Source: Methylobacillus methanolivorans (GTDB taxonomy: Bacteria > Pseudomonadota > Gammaproteobacteria > Burkholderiales > Methylophilaceae). Taken from it: DNA of 64,000 nt. Numbering within the stretch: the stretch's first letter is position 1; each line of letters begins with the position of its first letter. The notes under the pieces are model-generated. The model was not told where the DNA came from, ran no database searches, and worked only from the letters and a program-made list of their open reading frames with translations. Both the position numbers and the translations under genes were made by a program. Location of the stretch: positions 101,856 to 165,855 of the forward strand of contig NZ_JAJAVF010000004.1 of the NCBI RefSeq assembly GCF_020531845.1, read 5' to 3'. Positions 18,352 to 27,212 of the stretch are shown piece after piece.

Positions 18352-18524
18352 CCAAGCGATTCATGCAGATATGGGGTTGGCCTATCATCTTGGCATTGCT
18401 AACCACATTCGGCTTGTTGGCGGCCTTGCTGGGAATTGGCCTCTGGCATTGGCTATCCTGGGTAGCATTGTCAGTGCCTATTGGGGTGATTGGGCATTAT
18501 TGGTCCAAGCCGGGCAACAAGTAG
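18348..18524 (+). CDS. 58-residue two-span membrane protein coupled to PepSY protein
   Basis: A short gene overlapping the PepSY stop as ATGA and ending at the TAG at 18522. The product starts MTKRFMQIWGWPIILALL, with two hydrophobic spans (about 9-30 and 32-50), a WHW motif between them and a basic tail ending KPGNK. The overlap, the uninterrupted hydrophobic pattern and the position argue for a real gene. It could be a small subunit of the PepSY reductase. I recall similar tiny proteins next to PepSY genes in other proteobacteria but cannot assign a family. Confidence 0.75.
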   Translation: MTKRFMQIWGWPIILALLTTFGLLAALLGIGLWHWLSWVALSVPIGVIGHYWSKPGNK

Positions 18525-18565
18525 TATTTGCTCGCATGGCTTGTGCAAACGACATGGCACAGAAT

Positions 18566-18584
18566 AAAATGAGAATTGTTTTTA
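18566..18584 (+). promoter_or_regulatory. Fur box upstream of sigma gene 2
   Basis: AAAATGAGAATTGTTTTTA resembles the Fur consensus (TGAGAAT core) and lies 32 bases before the sigma start codon. Confidence 0.65.
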
Positions 18585-18615
18585 TTAATAATTTCTGCTT
18601 TTATCCTGTCGCGTC

Positions 18616-19143
18616 ATGCCTACGTCCCCGCTATCAACCACACAGCGCCTGAGTGAGCTCTATGTTCATCATCATGGCTGGCTGTTTGCCTGGCTACGCA
18701 AGAAGCTGGGTTGTCCGCATGAGGCGGCGGATTTAGCGCAGGACACCTTTATTCGCATCCTGGCATCGCGTGACGCATTGTTCAATATGCAGGAACCCCG
18801 CGCCTATCTCACAACCACCGCCAAGCATCTGCTGCTCAATCAGGCCCGACGTCGTGCTGTCGAGGAGGCTTACCTGGCTGAGGTGTTAGCATTGGGCGAG
18901 GATCATGCGCCTTCTGCCGAGCAAGTGATGGCAGCCATTGAGGCGCTGGAGCAGATCAGCCAGGCATTACTGGGGTTGGCGCAGAAGCCGCGAGAAGCCT
19001 TCCTCATGCGTTATCTCGATGGCATGTTGCATGCGGAGATTGCTCAGCATCTTGGTGTGTCGACCAAAATGGTACAAAAATACCTGATCAATGCCTTGGT
19101 ACATTGTCATGCGGCCGTGGGTGCGTCGATGGAGGCAGATTGA
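18616..19143 (+). CDS. FecI-type ECF sigma factor, module 2
   Basis: A 175-residue ECF sigma factor. Region 2 (HHHGWLFAWLRKKLG, AADLAQDTFIRIL) and region 4 (MLHAEIAQHLGVSTKMVQKY) are both intact. The N-terminal half is close to sigma factor 1. The ATG at 18616 follows the Fur box by 32 bases and the FecR gene overlaps the stop by TGATG. It is expected to transcribe receptor 2 on signal from FecR 2. Confidence 0.92.
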   Translation: MPTSPLSTTQRLSELYVHHHGWLFAWLRKKLGCPHEAADLAQDTFIRILASRDALFNMQEPRAYLTTTAKHLLLNQARRRAVEEAYLAEVLALGEDHAPSAEQVMAAIEALEQISQALLGLAQKPREAFLMRYLDGMLHAEIAQHLGVSTKMVQKYLINALVHCHAAVGASMEAD

Positions 19144-20126
19144 TGGCATCCGTGGCAGAAGAGGCGGCGGAATGGTTACTGCGCCTTGAAGAAGAGCCTA
19201 GTGATGCTGCGCTATTAGAGCAGTTTCAGCGCTGGCAAGCGCAAGACCCTGCCCATGCGCTAGCTGTGAAGCACATGCAGGGACTGATTGCCCAATTGGA
19301 AGGCCTGCGCCCGCAATCCGGCATTGCCCATCAGGCGCTGGAGGCAGGCATCACGCAACAGCATCGCCGCAAGCAGCTCAAGCGAGGCGTCAATCTTATT
19401 GCTACTGCGCTGGTGCTGGCGTTGCCCTTCGGGATGTTGCTACAGCACTATCCACTTGCCTATTGGCTTTCTGATTTGCGGACCTCTACTGCCGAGTGGC
19501 AATCCGCGCAATTGCCGGATCATAGCCAGATTACCCTGAGCGGGCACAGTGCTGTGGATGTGGATTTCACCGCGCAGGCCCGCACCATTCACCTGCGCCA
19601 GGGAGAAATCCTGATTGACGTTGCCAAGGATGCGACGCGGCCTTTTGTCGTCAACACTGCACATGGCAGTGTCACCGCGCTGGGCACTCGCTTTGTGGTG
19701 AGTGAAGATGGACAGGCGACAGCAGTCGCCATGCTGGAGTCCCGCACCAAGGTAGCGACAATGCCATCAACAGCTCAACAAAGCGCGGTAGTCACACAAG
19801 GGGAAGCCATCAGGATCACCTCGCAGGGCTTGGGCCAGATTCATGTGATAGACCCTGCCAGCATCAGTGATGCCTGGAGACTGCATCAACTGGTGGTGCA
19901 AGACCAACCCTTGTCCGAGGTGCTGGCAGTCTTGGCACGCCATCGCAAAGGTTACCTGCATTTCAATGCTGAGGCATTCGCCCATTATCAAGTCACGGCC
20001 GTATTGCCGCTGGATGATACCGACAAGGCGCTGCAACTGCTGAGTGAAAGCTTCCCGGTCAGGGTTAAACGCTTCACGCCATGGATTGTCACTGTGCAGA
20101 ATATTTCAGTGACTGATTCTCATTAA
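19143..20126 (+). CDS. FecR-type sigma regulator, module 2
   Basis: A 327-residue FecR-type protein. Its N-terminal domain contains AAEWLLRLEEEPSDAALLEQ. A membrane span at about 78-100 is preceded by HRRKQLKRG, with a paired arginine but a poorer Tat-like context than its paralogues. The periplasmic FecR domain (SQITLSGHSAVDVDF, TALGTRFVV) and C-terminal STN-like domain (VTAVLPLDDTDKALQLL) follow. The ATG at 19143 is chosen because it overlaps the sigma stop. The frame extends upstream only into the sigma gene. Confidence 0.9.
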   Translation: MASVAEEAAEWLLRLEEEPSDAALLEQFQRWQAQDPAHALAVKHMQGLIAQLEGLRPQSGIAHQALEAGITQQHRRKQLKRGVNLIATALVLALPFGMLLQHYPLAYWLSDLRTSTAEWQSAQLPDHSQITLSGHSAVDVDFTAQARTIHLRQGEILIDVAKDATRPFVVNTAHGSVTALGTRFVVSEDGQATAVAMLESRTKVATMPSTAQQSAVVTQGEAIRITSQGLGQIHVIDPASISDAWRLHQLVVQDQPLSEVLAVLARHRKGYLHFNAEAFAHYQVTAVLPLDDTDKALQLLSESFPVRVKRFTPWIVTVQNISVTDSH

Positions 20127-20205
20127 ATTTCTATTTCCTGGTTCCAGTTTCAGGTTGCCAAGTGTCTTGGTAATTGAAACCGTTTATCAGGGAGTAAAAC
20201 ACAAC

Positions 20206-22641
20206 ATGCAACTATCCATTCAACCAGGCTTCCGGTTGGCGCCTCTCGTGCTCGCCGTCCAGTTGACCTGTCTGCCTATCCTGTTCGCCAGCAGCACCCT
20301 TGCCAATGCAGAGACGCTTGCTGCCACGCAGCAATACGACATTCCTGCAGGGCCATTAGCAGCGGCGTTGACGCGCTTTGCGCAACAATCCGGAGTGGCG
20401 ATCTCTGTTGATGCTAATGAGATCAAGCCGTTGCAAAGCCCGGGCTTGAAGGGCAGCTACAGCATTGACGATGGCTTTAACAAAATACTCGCAGGCACGG
20501 GCTACGGCGCTGAGAAAACATCAGCAGGCTATGCCTTGCGCAAAGTATCGGCAGTTCGTGAAGACACTAGCCGTGGCGCCTTGCCTGAAGTAAGCGTCAC
20601 CGCGAGCAAAACCCGTGAATCACGTGCCACAACAGAAGGCACAGGCTCCTATGCCGCGCGCGCCGCTACCATAGGAAAAGGTGAGCAATCACTACGGGAT
20701 ATTCCCCAATCCGTGAGCGTGGTGACGCGCCAGCGTATGGATGAGCAGAACCTGACCACGCTGGATAATGTGCTGATGCAAACGACGGGCGTGACGCGCC
20801 AAGCGCGTAATTATGGGCACAGTGTCTATTATTCGCGTGGTTTTGCCATCGGTAACTATATGACTGATGGCGTCCCAATGGGGGATTACGGCGGTATTGG
20901 CTTGATGCCGGATACTGCGATACTGGATCGCGTGGAGGTGATGCGTGGTGCGCCGGGGTTGCTGATTGGTAATGGTGATCCGGGCGGCACCGTGAATATG
21001 GTGCGCAAACGTCCTTTGGCAGAAAAGCAGATACAGCTAACTGCACGTGCTGGGAGTTGGGATTATTATCGTCTGGATGGAGATGTCACTGGCCCTCTAA
21101 ATGATGCTGGCACCTTGCGTGGCAGGCTGGTGGCAGGGTATGAGGATAGGCATTATTTTGTCGATGATGCGCAAAGCAAGATACCGCTGCTATACGGCAT
21201 TATCGAGGCCGATTTGGGCAAGGATACCGTGGCTGCGTTTGGCGTACGATACCAATCCTATAGGCAAGATGGTGGACGTTGGATTTCTGGCTTGCCTCGA
21301 TCCACTGATGGTAGTGACTTGAAGTTGTCTCGCTCGACTTCACTGGGGCCTAGCTGGACCAGCTTTGACAGTGAAATGAAGGAGGTATTTGCTGACCTGA
21401 CACATCATTTGAATGATGACTGGAAAGTAAAGCTGAGCGCTAATTACCAGAATAGCAATCGTCAGGATGCGCCGATGTTGCACAATCGTGCCGCTGTTGA
21501 CCCGAACACCATGACGGGCTTGGCATTGCGGGGTATTGATTATGAAGATGTGCAATACCGCAATACAGGGGTAGATGCGCAACTCAATGGCAAGTTTTCT
21601 GCCTGGGGTCAGCAACACGAGATGTTTGTCGGTGCTAATTGGCAGCGCAACAAGTATGCCTACAAGTACCTGACGACGCTTTACTCGACGCCTATTCCTA
21701 TCAACCTGAATCAGTACAGCCTATCTTCCATACCAAGAATCTATCGGGGTGATTACAACTCATTTGGTTCAAGCATAACGACTACCCAAGGTTTTTATGG
21801 CAATGTCCGGTTACAAATCATAGACGACCTGAAGCTGATTCTGGGTGGGCGCGTGAGTTGGTATGAATATGAAGAGGGAGCAACCCATTACAAACAAACG
21901 CATGAAGTGACGCCTTATGCAGCCCTGATTTACAAGCTGGATGATCGTTGGTCTTTGTATGGTAGCTATACCGATATATTCCAGCCCCAGAGCAGCAACT
22001 ATACGGCCACCAATAATGCATTGTCTCCGGCCATGGGGAAGAATTATGAGGCCGGTATCAAGGGCGAGCTTTATGGCGGCAAGCTGAATACCTCATTGGC
22101 AGTATTCCGGATTGATCTGGAAGATGTTGCCTTGGTTGATCCATTTAATCGAGGTGCCTGCCGTGGAGGTAACGATTGCTATATCAATGCCGGCAAGCAA
22201 AAAAGCCAGGGCCTTGAAGCCGAGATTAACGGCGAGATATTGCCAGGCTGGCAGGCTTTTGCTGGTTATACCTACAATGTATCCAAGTATGTGAAAACGG
22301 CAAATGGGGCTACTGATGGTACGCGTTTGGGGGGTGACCATAATCCACGCCATTTGCTGAGAATGTGGCAAACCTACCGCTTGCCTGGTGACTGGGAAAA
22401 AGTCACGCTAGGGGGAGGTGTTACCTTGCAAAGTGAAACCAATACTGCGTTTGGGACCGTCAAGTATCAGCAATCTGGGTATGCTGTATGGAATGTGTTT
22501 GCCAGTTATAAAGTGGATGAGCACTGGACAGCTGCGCTCAACATAAACAACCTGTTTGATAAGCGCTATTACACTACGCCTAGCGGTGCTATATATGGTG
22601 AGCCACAAAGCGCCATGCTGACCTTACGCGGTAATTTCTAA
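20206..22641 (+). CDS. TonB-dependent siderophore transducer 2
   Basis: An 811-residue receptor. A signal peptide of about 35 residues is followed by an STN domain (YDIPAGPLAAALTRFAQQSG). The TonB-box-like ALPEVSVTA, a plug with LDRVEVMRGAPGLLIGNGDP and a barrel ending LTLRGNF come next. GGGAG lies before the ATG at 20206; the upstream TTG frame extension is rejected. Plug and barrel are extremely similar to receptor 3 (NMVRKRPLA, AGSWDYYR and VTGPLN are shared), so modules 2 and 3 look like a tandem duplication. The plug resembles the FhuE/FpvA group of ferri-siderophore receptors. Confidence 0.92.
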   Translation: MQLSIQPGFRLAPLVLAVQLTCLPILFASSTLANAETLAATQQYDIPAGPLAAALTRFAQQSGVAISVDANEIKPLQSPGLKGSYSIDDGFNKILAGTGYGAEKTSAGYALRKVSAVREDTSRGALPEVSVTASKTRESRATTEGTGSYAARAATIGKGEQSLRDIPQSVSVVTRQRMDEQNLTTLDNVLMQTTGVTRQARNYGHSVYYSRGFAIGNYMTDGVPMGDYGGIGLMPDTAILDRVEVMRGAPGLLIGNGDPGGTVNMVRKRPLAEKQIQLTARAGSWDYYRLDGDVTGPLNDAGTLRGRLVAGYEDRHYFVDDAQSKIPLLYGIIEADLGKDTVAAFGVRYQSYRQDGGRWISGLPRSTDGSDLKLSRSTSLGPSWTSFDSEMKEVFADLTHHLNDDWKVKLSANYQNSNRQDAPMLHNRAAVDPNTMTGLALRGIDYEDVQYRNTGVDAQLNGKFSAWGQQHEMFVGANWQRNKYAYKYLTTLYSTPIPINLNQYSLSSIPRIYRGDYNSFGSSITTTQGFYGNVRLQIIDDLKLILGGRVSWYEYEEGATHYKQTHEVTPYAALIYKLDDRWSLYGSYTDIFQPQSSNYTATNNALSPAMGKNYEAGIKGELYGGKLNTSLAVFRIDLEDVALVDPFNRGACRGGNDCYINAGKQKSQGLEAEINGEILPGWQAFAGYTYNVSKYVKTANGATDGTRLGGDHNPRHLLRMWQTYRLPGDWEKVTLGGGVTLQSETNTAFGTVKYQQSGYAVWNVFASYKVDEHWTAALNINNLFDKRYYTTPSGAIYGEPQSAMLTLRGNF

Positions 22642-22673
22642 CGCGTCACTCGCGGCAGTTCTTCTATCAGCAG

Positions 22674-22717
22674 GCCGCAGGCGTGCAACATTAAGTGTTG
22701 TATTCCTGCGGCTTTTT
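22674..22717 (+). terminator. Intrinsic terminator after receptor 2
   Basis: GCCGCAGG pairs with CCTGCGGC, with an inner GCAACA/TGTTGT helix, followed by TTTTT. It ends module 2 just upstream of the module 3 promoter. Confidence 0.85.
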
Positions 22718-22729
22718 GCCATGTTTTTA

Positions 22730-22750
22730 TTGACAATAATTCTTATTTGC
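22730..22750 (+). promoter_or_regulatory. Fur box overlapping TTGACA, upstream of sigma gene 3
   Basis: TTGACAATAATTCTTATTTGC combines a perfect sigma-70 -35 hexamer with a Fur-like operator. The module 4 promoter carries the same core (TTGACAATnATTCTTATTT), as expected after duplication. Confidence 0.7.
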
Positions 22751-22763
22751 TTAACCATTCTCT

Positions 22764-22792
22764 TTTGTTGCTGATTGTCTGAGTGAAGACTG
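22764..22792 (+). other. Leader hairpin ahead of sigma gene 3
   Basis: GCTGATT and GTCT pair with AGAC and AATCAGC, with a two-base bulge and loop GAGTGA. It lies in the roughly 70-nt leader between the Fur-box promoter and the sigma start. No real T-tract follows. It may be a translational control hairpin. Confidence 0.4.
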
Positions 22793-22828
22793 AATCAGCA
22801 TTTCTTCATACGACCTCCCAGCAAGCGA

Positions 22829-23344
22829 ATGTCCATACCAGATCAACATGCCGCGCCTCATGCTACCTTTGGTGAGCTATATCAAGCCCATCATGGCTGG
22901 CTGGTGAACCTACTCAGGCGCAAGCTGAGCTGCAGCCATCAGGCGGATGATCTGGCACAAGACACATTTACCCGGATATTGTCTTCGCGCAGCGAGATTG
23001 CTGAGATCAAAGAGCCACGGGCTTTCCTCACCACGGTGGCCAAGCGTTTGCTGGCCAATCACTATCAGCGACAAACGCTTGAGCAGGCTTATCTACAAGC
23101 ATTGGCGATCATGCCAGAGCCGCAAGCGATCTCGCCTGAAGAGCGCCTGCTGATTTTGCAAACATTGCATGAGATTGATGCCATGCTTGACGGCCTGTCT
23201 GACAAGGCTCGTCGTGCTTTCCTGTTATCGCAACTGGAAGGGCTGACCTATGATGAGATTGCCCTGCGGCTGGAAGTATCAACGCGTACGGTCAAGCGTT
23301 ATATGGCACTGGCATTTGAGCAATGCTTGTTGGCGATGCTGTGA
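22829..23344 (+). CDS. FecI-type ECF sigma factor, module 3
   Basis: A 171-residue ECF sigma factor with region 2 (HHGWLVNLLRRKLSCSHQAD, DLAQDTFTRIL) and region 4 (GLTYDEIALRLEVSTRTVKR). No strong Shine-Dalgarno site precedes the ATG at 22829, and a hairpin lies in the leader. The FecR gene starts six bases after its stop rather than overlapping it, the only module of the six with a clear gap there except possibly module 5. Confidence 0.92.
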   Translation: MSIPDQHAAPHATFGELYQAHHGWLVNLLRRKLSCSHQADDLAQDTFTRILSSRSEIAEIKEPRAFLTTVAKRLLANHYQRQTLEQAYLQALAIMPEPQAISPEERLLILQTLHEIDAMLDGLSDKARRAFLLSQLEGLTYDEIALRLEVSTRTVKRYMALAFEQCLLAML

Positions 23345-23350
23345 GGCAAT

Positions 23351-24307
23351 ATGAGTCAATCCACACCTAGTCACGCTGTGATCCGACAAGCCGCCAAGTG
23401 GCTGGCATTGTGGCATTCGGGACGCATGACCGATGCTGACAGGCTCGGGCTCGCCGATTGGCGTGCTGCCAAGCCGGAGCATGAACATGCCTGGCGCCAG
23501 GCAGAGCTTTTAGCACAGAAACTTACACACATTCCTCCTCAATTGGGTATGCCAGTGCTTGATCGTGCAGTCAGCCGGCGTGATTTCATCAAGCCTTTGG
23601 CTTTGTTGCTAGTGGCCATGCCAACAGGCATGTTGGCGTACCGGTATGCTCCTTGGCGGGAGTGGACGGCAGATTACCGCACAGCGACTGGTGAGCGCCG
23701 AGAGTTGGTGCTGGCTGACGGTAGCCGTGTCATGCTCAATACCTCCAGCGCCATTAATGTGGAGTTCACCGACCAACGGCGCGAGATTAGGCTCCTGGCG
23801 GGAGAAATACTGATCCAGACTGCGCCAGACCCGCATCCCATGCATCGGCCTTTCATTGTCCAGACCGCCGAAGGCAGCTTGCGTGCGCTGGGCACGCACT
23901 TCAATGTGCGCCAGCAAGATGCTTGGACGCAGCTCGCAGTGATCGAGGGTGCAGTGGAAGCAACGCCTGCTGCCGCAAAACAACATGCCAGCGTGATTAC
24001 AGCAGGCAGGCAATCAAGCCTGACGGCAAATGAAGTTCATGCTGCTACCAACTTGGATGAAAAGCGCACAGCTTGGGCAGATGGCATACTCTATGTCGAC
24101 AAAATGCGGCTGGATGAATTTGTTGCCGAGCTGGGGCGCTATCGCACTGGTGTATTGCGTTGTGAAGCTGATGTTGCGCACTTGGAGGTGTCTGGTGTTT
24201 TCCAGCTTAATGACACGGATCGTATTCTTGCAGCCCTGCAAAATACCCTGCCCGTGCAGCTACATTGGCGCACCCGCTATTGGGTGACGGTTGCGTATCG
24301 CGCATAG
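23351..24307 (+). CDS. FecR-type sigma regulator with Tat-like motif, module 3
   Basis: A 318-residue FecR-type protein with a cytosolic domain (AAKWLALWHSGRMTDADRLG). SRRDFIKPLALLLVAMPTG at about residues 75-93 is a textbook twin-arginine motif directly in front of the single membrane span. The periplasmic FecR domain (DGSRVMLNTSSAINVEF, LRALGTHFNV) and the C-terminal domain (VSGVFQLNDTDRILAALQ) follow. E. coli FecR is reported to depend on the Tat pathway for translocation, so this motif is probably functional. Confidence 0.9.
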   Translation: MSQSTPSHAVIRQAAKWLALWHSGRMTDADRLGLADWRAAKPEHEHAWRQAELLAQKLTHIPPQLGMPVLDRAVSRRDFIKPLALLLVAMPTGMLAYRYAPWREWTADYRTATGERRELVLADGSRVMLNTSSAINVEFTDQRREIRLLAGEILIQTAPDPHPMHRPFIVQTAEGSLRALGTHFNVRQQDAWTQLAVIEGAVEATPAAAKQHASVITAGRQSSLTANEVHAATNLDEKRTAWADGILYVDKMRLDEFVAELGRYRTGVLRCEADVAHLEVSGVFQLNDTDRILAALQNTLPVQLHWRTRYWVTVAYRA

Positions 24308-24353
24308 CACTAACTCCGACTACTTAATTTCTTTCTGCCGATTGCATGCGGCA

Positions 24354-24380
24354 TGTCACCTTTTCTGATCTCGCCTGACA
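24354..24380 (+). promoter_or_regulatory. Candidate sigma-dependent promoter of receptor 3
   Basis: TGTCA, a 16-base spacer and CTGACA, 45 bases before the receptor ATG. Spacing equals that of the elements before receptors 1, 5 and 6 and of the two island-edge promoters. Confidence 0.4.
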
Positions 24381-24425
24381 TTGGGAATGTAACGATTAAA
24401 AACCAATGAACAGGAATCATTCTTT

Positions 24426-26906
24426 ATGCAACAGGGTAATCACAAGCATATGCTGCGCCGTAAAGGGAGTGTCGTGGCGTTGCAATTGGCATTGATGGTC
24501 ATGGCGGGTGTGGCTAGCCCCACGAGCACCTATGCGGCTGAACCAGCTTCTATCAATAGCAAGCAAACTTACAACATTTCGGCGGGACCACTTGATAAGG
24601 CGCTGGCGGCTTTTGCCGGTGCCAGCGGTATTAATCTTTCCCTTAATCCCGCATTGACCACGGGCCTGCAAAGCGCGGGCTTGCAAGGCAGTTACGCCGT
24701 GAAAGAAGGCTTTAACCGCTTGTTGACTGGTAGCGGGTTGGAAGCTGTCGTGGATGACAGTGGCAACTGGAAGCTACGCAAGGCCACTGCGCTGCAAGGC
24801 TCGGCTGAGAAATCCAACACTACCCTACCCGAAGTGAGCGTGGTCGCGGCACATGATCGCGACTCCAAAGCCATTAGCGAAGGTACACGCTCTTATGCCG
24901 CGCGTGCTGTGACGATTGGCAAGGGTGAACAATCCCTGCGTGAAACTCCGCAATCCGTTAGCGTTGTTACACGCCAGCGCATGGATGATCAGAACCTGAC
25001 AACGCTGGATAGTGTGCTGATGCAAACGGCTGGCGTGACTAAGCAATTGCGCGGATATGGCCACTCAACTTACTACTCTCGCGGCTTTGAAATTTCCAAC
25101 TACATGGTAGATGGCGTGCCGATGGGAGATTCTGGTGGCATTGGTACCCCACCAGACACCATCATGCTGGATCGCGTAGAGGTAATGCGGGGCGCGCCTG
25201 GGCTGATTGTGGGTAACGGGGATCCTGGCGGTACGGTGAATATGGTGCGCAAGCGCCCCTTGGCTGACAAGCAGATCCAAATCACCGCCCGTGCTGGTAG
25301 CTGGGATTATTACCGTATGGATGGAGATGTGACGGGACCGCTGAATGAGGCGGGTACGTTGCGGGGTCGCCTGATTGCAGGGTATGAGGACAGGCGTTAT
25401 TTCTATGAAGATACCCAGACTAAGCTGCCTTTGGTTTACGGCATGCTGGAGGCTGATTTGGGGCCAAATACCGTTGCGGCTATCGGTTTGCGGTTTCAAG
25501 ATTATCAACAGGATGGTGGACGGTGGAGAGGTGGTTTGCCGATGTCCACAGATGGCAGTAATTTGAATCTATCGCGTTCCTCAGGGTTAGGGCCAAACTG
25601 GACGGGTTATGAAAGCAAGACGCAGGAAATATTTGGAGATATTACCCATCATTTCAATGATGACTGGAAGATCAAGTTCAGCGCCATGCATCAGCGCAAT
25701 GACCGGGACGACACGATCATCCGGCCTACTGATGCCCGAGTTGATCCTCAAACTTTGACTGGCTCAGAATATATGCGGGTGGAGTTTTCCAAAGTGCGTT
25801 ATGAAACGACAGCACTGGATGCGCAAGTGAATGGGAAATTCAATGCCTGGGGTCAAGAGCATGAAGTATTCGCGGGGGCCAACTGGCAGCGCAATGAAAT
25901 GCCAACCTCCAGAACTTCACGTATCAATTACTCTCCGCGTTATGCGATTAACCTTGGCAACCTGGATTTATCTCAAGTGCCACGATTGTATCGTGGGCCA
26001 TATGCTGCACCGCTCTCCTCCACGGAAACCAGGCAGGGTGTTTACGGTAATGTCAGGTTGCAACTGGTGGACTCGCTCAAGTTGATTCTTGGTGGCCGAG
26101 TGAGTTGGTACGACTATGAAAGCTCTTTCAATGGCGCTTATAAGCAAGCACATGAAGTCACGCCATATGCTGCCTTGATTTATCGCTTGAATGACAATTG
26201 GTCGCTGTATGGCAGTTATACCGATATTTTCAAGCCACAGAGTAATAACATTTCCGCCAATGGCAGCTCGCTGGATCCTGCAACCGGGCGTAATTATGAA
26301 GCTGGTATCAAAGGTGAGTTTTACGGTGGCAAGCTGAATACATCGTTAACGGTGTTCCGCGTCAACCAGAGCAATGGTGCGATTGAAGACCCATCAAATC
26401 GCACTGGTTGTGCAGCTTCGCCCACTGGCGGTGCTTGTTACCTCAACAGTGGTAAACAGAAAAGTTCGGGTATTGACGCTGAAATCAATGGCGAAGTGTT
26501 GCCTGGCTGGCAGGTTGCTGCAGGCTATACCTTTAACTCAGCCAAATATGTGACAGCCAATGATAGTAGCTTGAACGGTGGTCGCTTGAATGGAGACCAC
26601 AACCCGCGCCACCTGTTCCGTGCGTGGAATACGTACAGGTTGCCTGGTGAACTTGAGCGTATCGCAGTGGGTGGCGGTGTGGTGTTGCAGAGTCAGACTT
26701 CATTTACAACAGTGGTTGATAATGTCAAACGCAAGCAGAGTGGCTATGCTGTGTGGAGTGCTCAAGCCAGTTACAAGATTGATGATCACTGGACGGCAGC
26801 ATTGAACATTAACAACCTGTTCGACAAGCGCTACTACCTGGATGCATTGCAGACTTTGTATGGCGATCCGCAAAATGTCATGCTGACATTGCGCGGCAAT
26901 TTCTAA
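24426..26906 (+). CDS. TonB-dependent siderophore transducer 3
   Basis: An 826-residue receptor. A signal peptide ends near TYAAEP (about 38). An STN domain (YNISAGPLDKALAAFAGASG), TLPEVSVVA, a plug (LDRVEVMRGAPGLIVGNGDP) and a barrel ending LTLRGNF follow. It is a close paralogue of receptor 2 through plug and barrel. The loops differ most around residues 400-520 and near the Cys-containing loop (RTGCAASPTGGACYLNSG), where receptor 2 has a different Cys pair. The duplicates may therefore have diverged in siderophore choice. Confidence 0.92.
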   Translation: MQQGNHKHMLRRKGSVVALQLALMVMAGVASPTSTYAAEPASINSKQTYNISAGPLDKALAAFAGASGINLSLNPALTTGLQSAGLQGSYAVKEGFNRLLTGSGLEAVVDDSGNWKLRKATALQGSAEKSNTTLPEVSVVAAHDRDSKAISEGTRSYAARAVTIGKGEQSLRETPQSVSVVTRQRMDDQNLTTLDSVLMQTAGVTKQLRGYGHSTYYSRGFEISNYMVDGVPMGDSGGIGTPPDTIMLDRVEVMRGAPGLIVGNGDPGGTVNMVRKRPLADKQIQITARAGSWDYYRMDGDVTGPLNEAGTLRGRLIAGYEDRRYFYEDTQTKLPLVYGMLEADLGPNTVAAIGLRFQDYQQDGGRWRGGLPMSTDGSNLNLSRSSGLGPNWTGYESKTQEIFGDITHHFNDDWKIKFSAMHQRNDRDDTIIRPTDARVDPQTLTGSEYMRVEFSKVRYETTALDAQVNGKFNAWGQEHEVFAGANWQRNEMPTSRTSRINYSPRYAINLGNLDLSQVPRLYRGPYAAPLSSTETRQGVYGNVRLQLVDSLKLILGGRVSWYDYESSFNGAYKQAHEVTPYAALIYRLNDNWSLYGSYTDIFKPQSNNISANGSSLDPATGRNYEAGIKGEFYGGKLNTSLTVFRVNQSNGAIEDPSNRTGCAASPTGGACYLNSGKQKSSGIDAEINGEVLPGWQVAAGYTFNSAKYVTANDSSLNGGRLNGDHNPRHLFRAWNTYRLPGELERIAVGGGVVLQSQTSFTTVVDNVKRKQSGYAVWSAQASYKIDDHWTAALNINNLFDKRYYLDALQTLYGDPQNVMLTLRGNF

Positions 26907-26921
26907 ACGCTGCAAAGTAAA

Positions 26922-26943
26922 AGGCCCTGTATAAACAGGGCCT
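26922..26943. terminator. Hairpin after receptor 3
   Basis: AGGCCCTGT pairs perfectly with ACAGGGCCT around ATAA. The plus side lacks a T-run; on the minus strand the stem is followed by TTTTACTTT. It probably protects or ends the receptor 3 transcript, possibly with Rho. Confidence 0.5.
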
Positions 26944-27099
26944 CGCAGCGGGGCATGATCTTCAGTCTTCGGGGGGAACGTTGATGCGCCCCAAGCTACT
27001 GAGGCAGATTGTGATGCTTTAGTGTGACATTCTTGTTGGTAAAAGATGATGGTTTGATGACAGTAAAAGGAAGAAGCTAAATCCTAGCTGCAAATAATG

Positions 27100-27119
27100 T
27101 TGACAATGATTCTTATTTA
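27100..27119 (+). promoter_or_regulatory. Fur box overlapping TTGACA, upstream of sigma gene 4
   Basis: TTGACAATGATTCTTATTTA contains a consensus -35 and a good Fur-like operator (ACAATGATTCTTATTT). CAAGAT at 27123-27128 is a weak -10 at 17-bp spacing. Transcription would begin near 27135, about 105 bases before the sigma start. Confidence 0.7.
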
Positions 27120-27134
27120 TAACAAGATGAGCAC

Positions 27135-27212
27135 CATACATTCTTGGCACTCTAACTTTCTCCGCCAATAATGTCATTCAAAAGGCCAGCATTGATTGCT
27201 GGCCTTCTTTTT
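27135..27212 (+). ncRNA. Candidate Fur-controlled small RNA or attenuator leader
   Basis: Between the Fur-box promoter and sigma gene 4 a short transcript of roughly 75-85 nt would end at a strong intrinsic terminator (27182-27212). That makes either a free-standing iron-responsive small RNA or a premature-termination leader for the sigma gene. The start is estimated from the -35 position, and no known RNA family is recognised. Confidence 0.4.
27182..27212 (+). terminator. Intrinsic terminator inside the leader of sigma gene 4
   Basis: AAGGCCAGCA pairs with TGCTGGCCTT around TTGAT, followed by CTTTTTAT. It is placed after the Fur-box promoter and before the sigma start, an unusual position that would cut off expression unless bypassed. 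Confidence 0.8.

Noticed and set aside
20163..20189. TGTCT-N16-TTATCA as promoter of receptor 2
   Set aside because: Only 16 bases remain before the ATG, too few for a transcription start plus the GGGAG ribosome site already present.
26922..26943. Efficient intrinsic terminator on the plus strand after receptor 3
   Set aside because: The stem is perfect but CGCAGCGG follows instead of T residues, so it is kept only as a hairpin.
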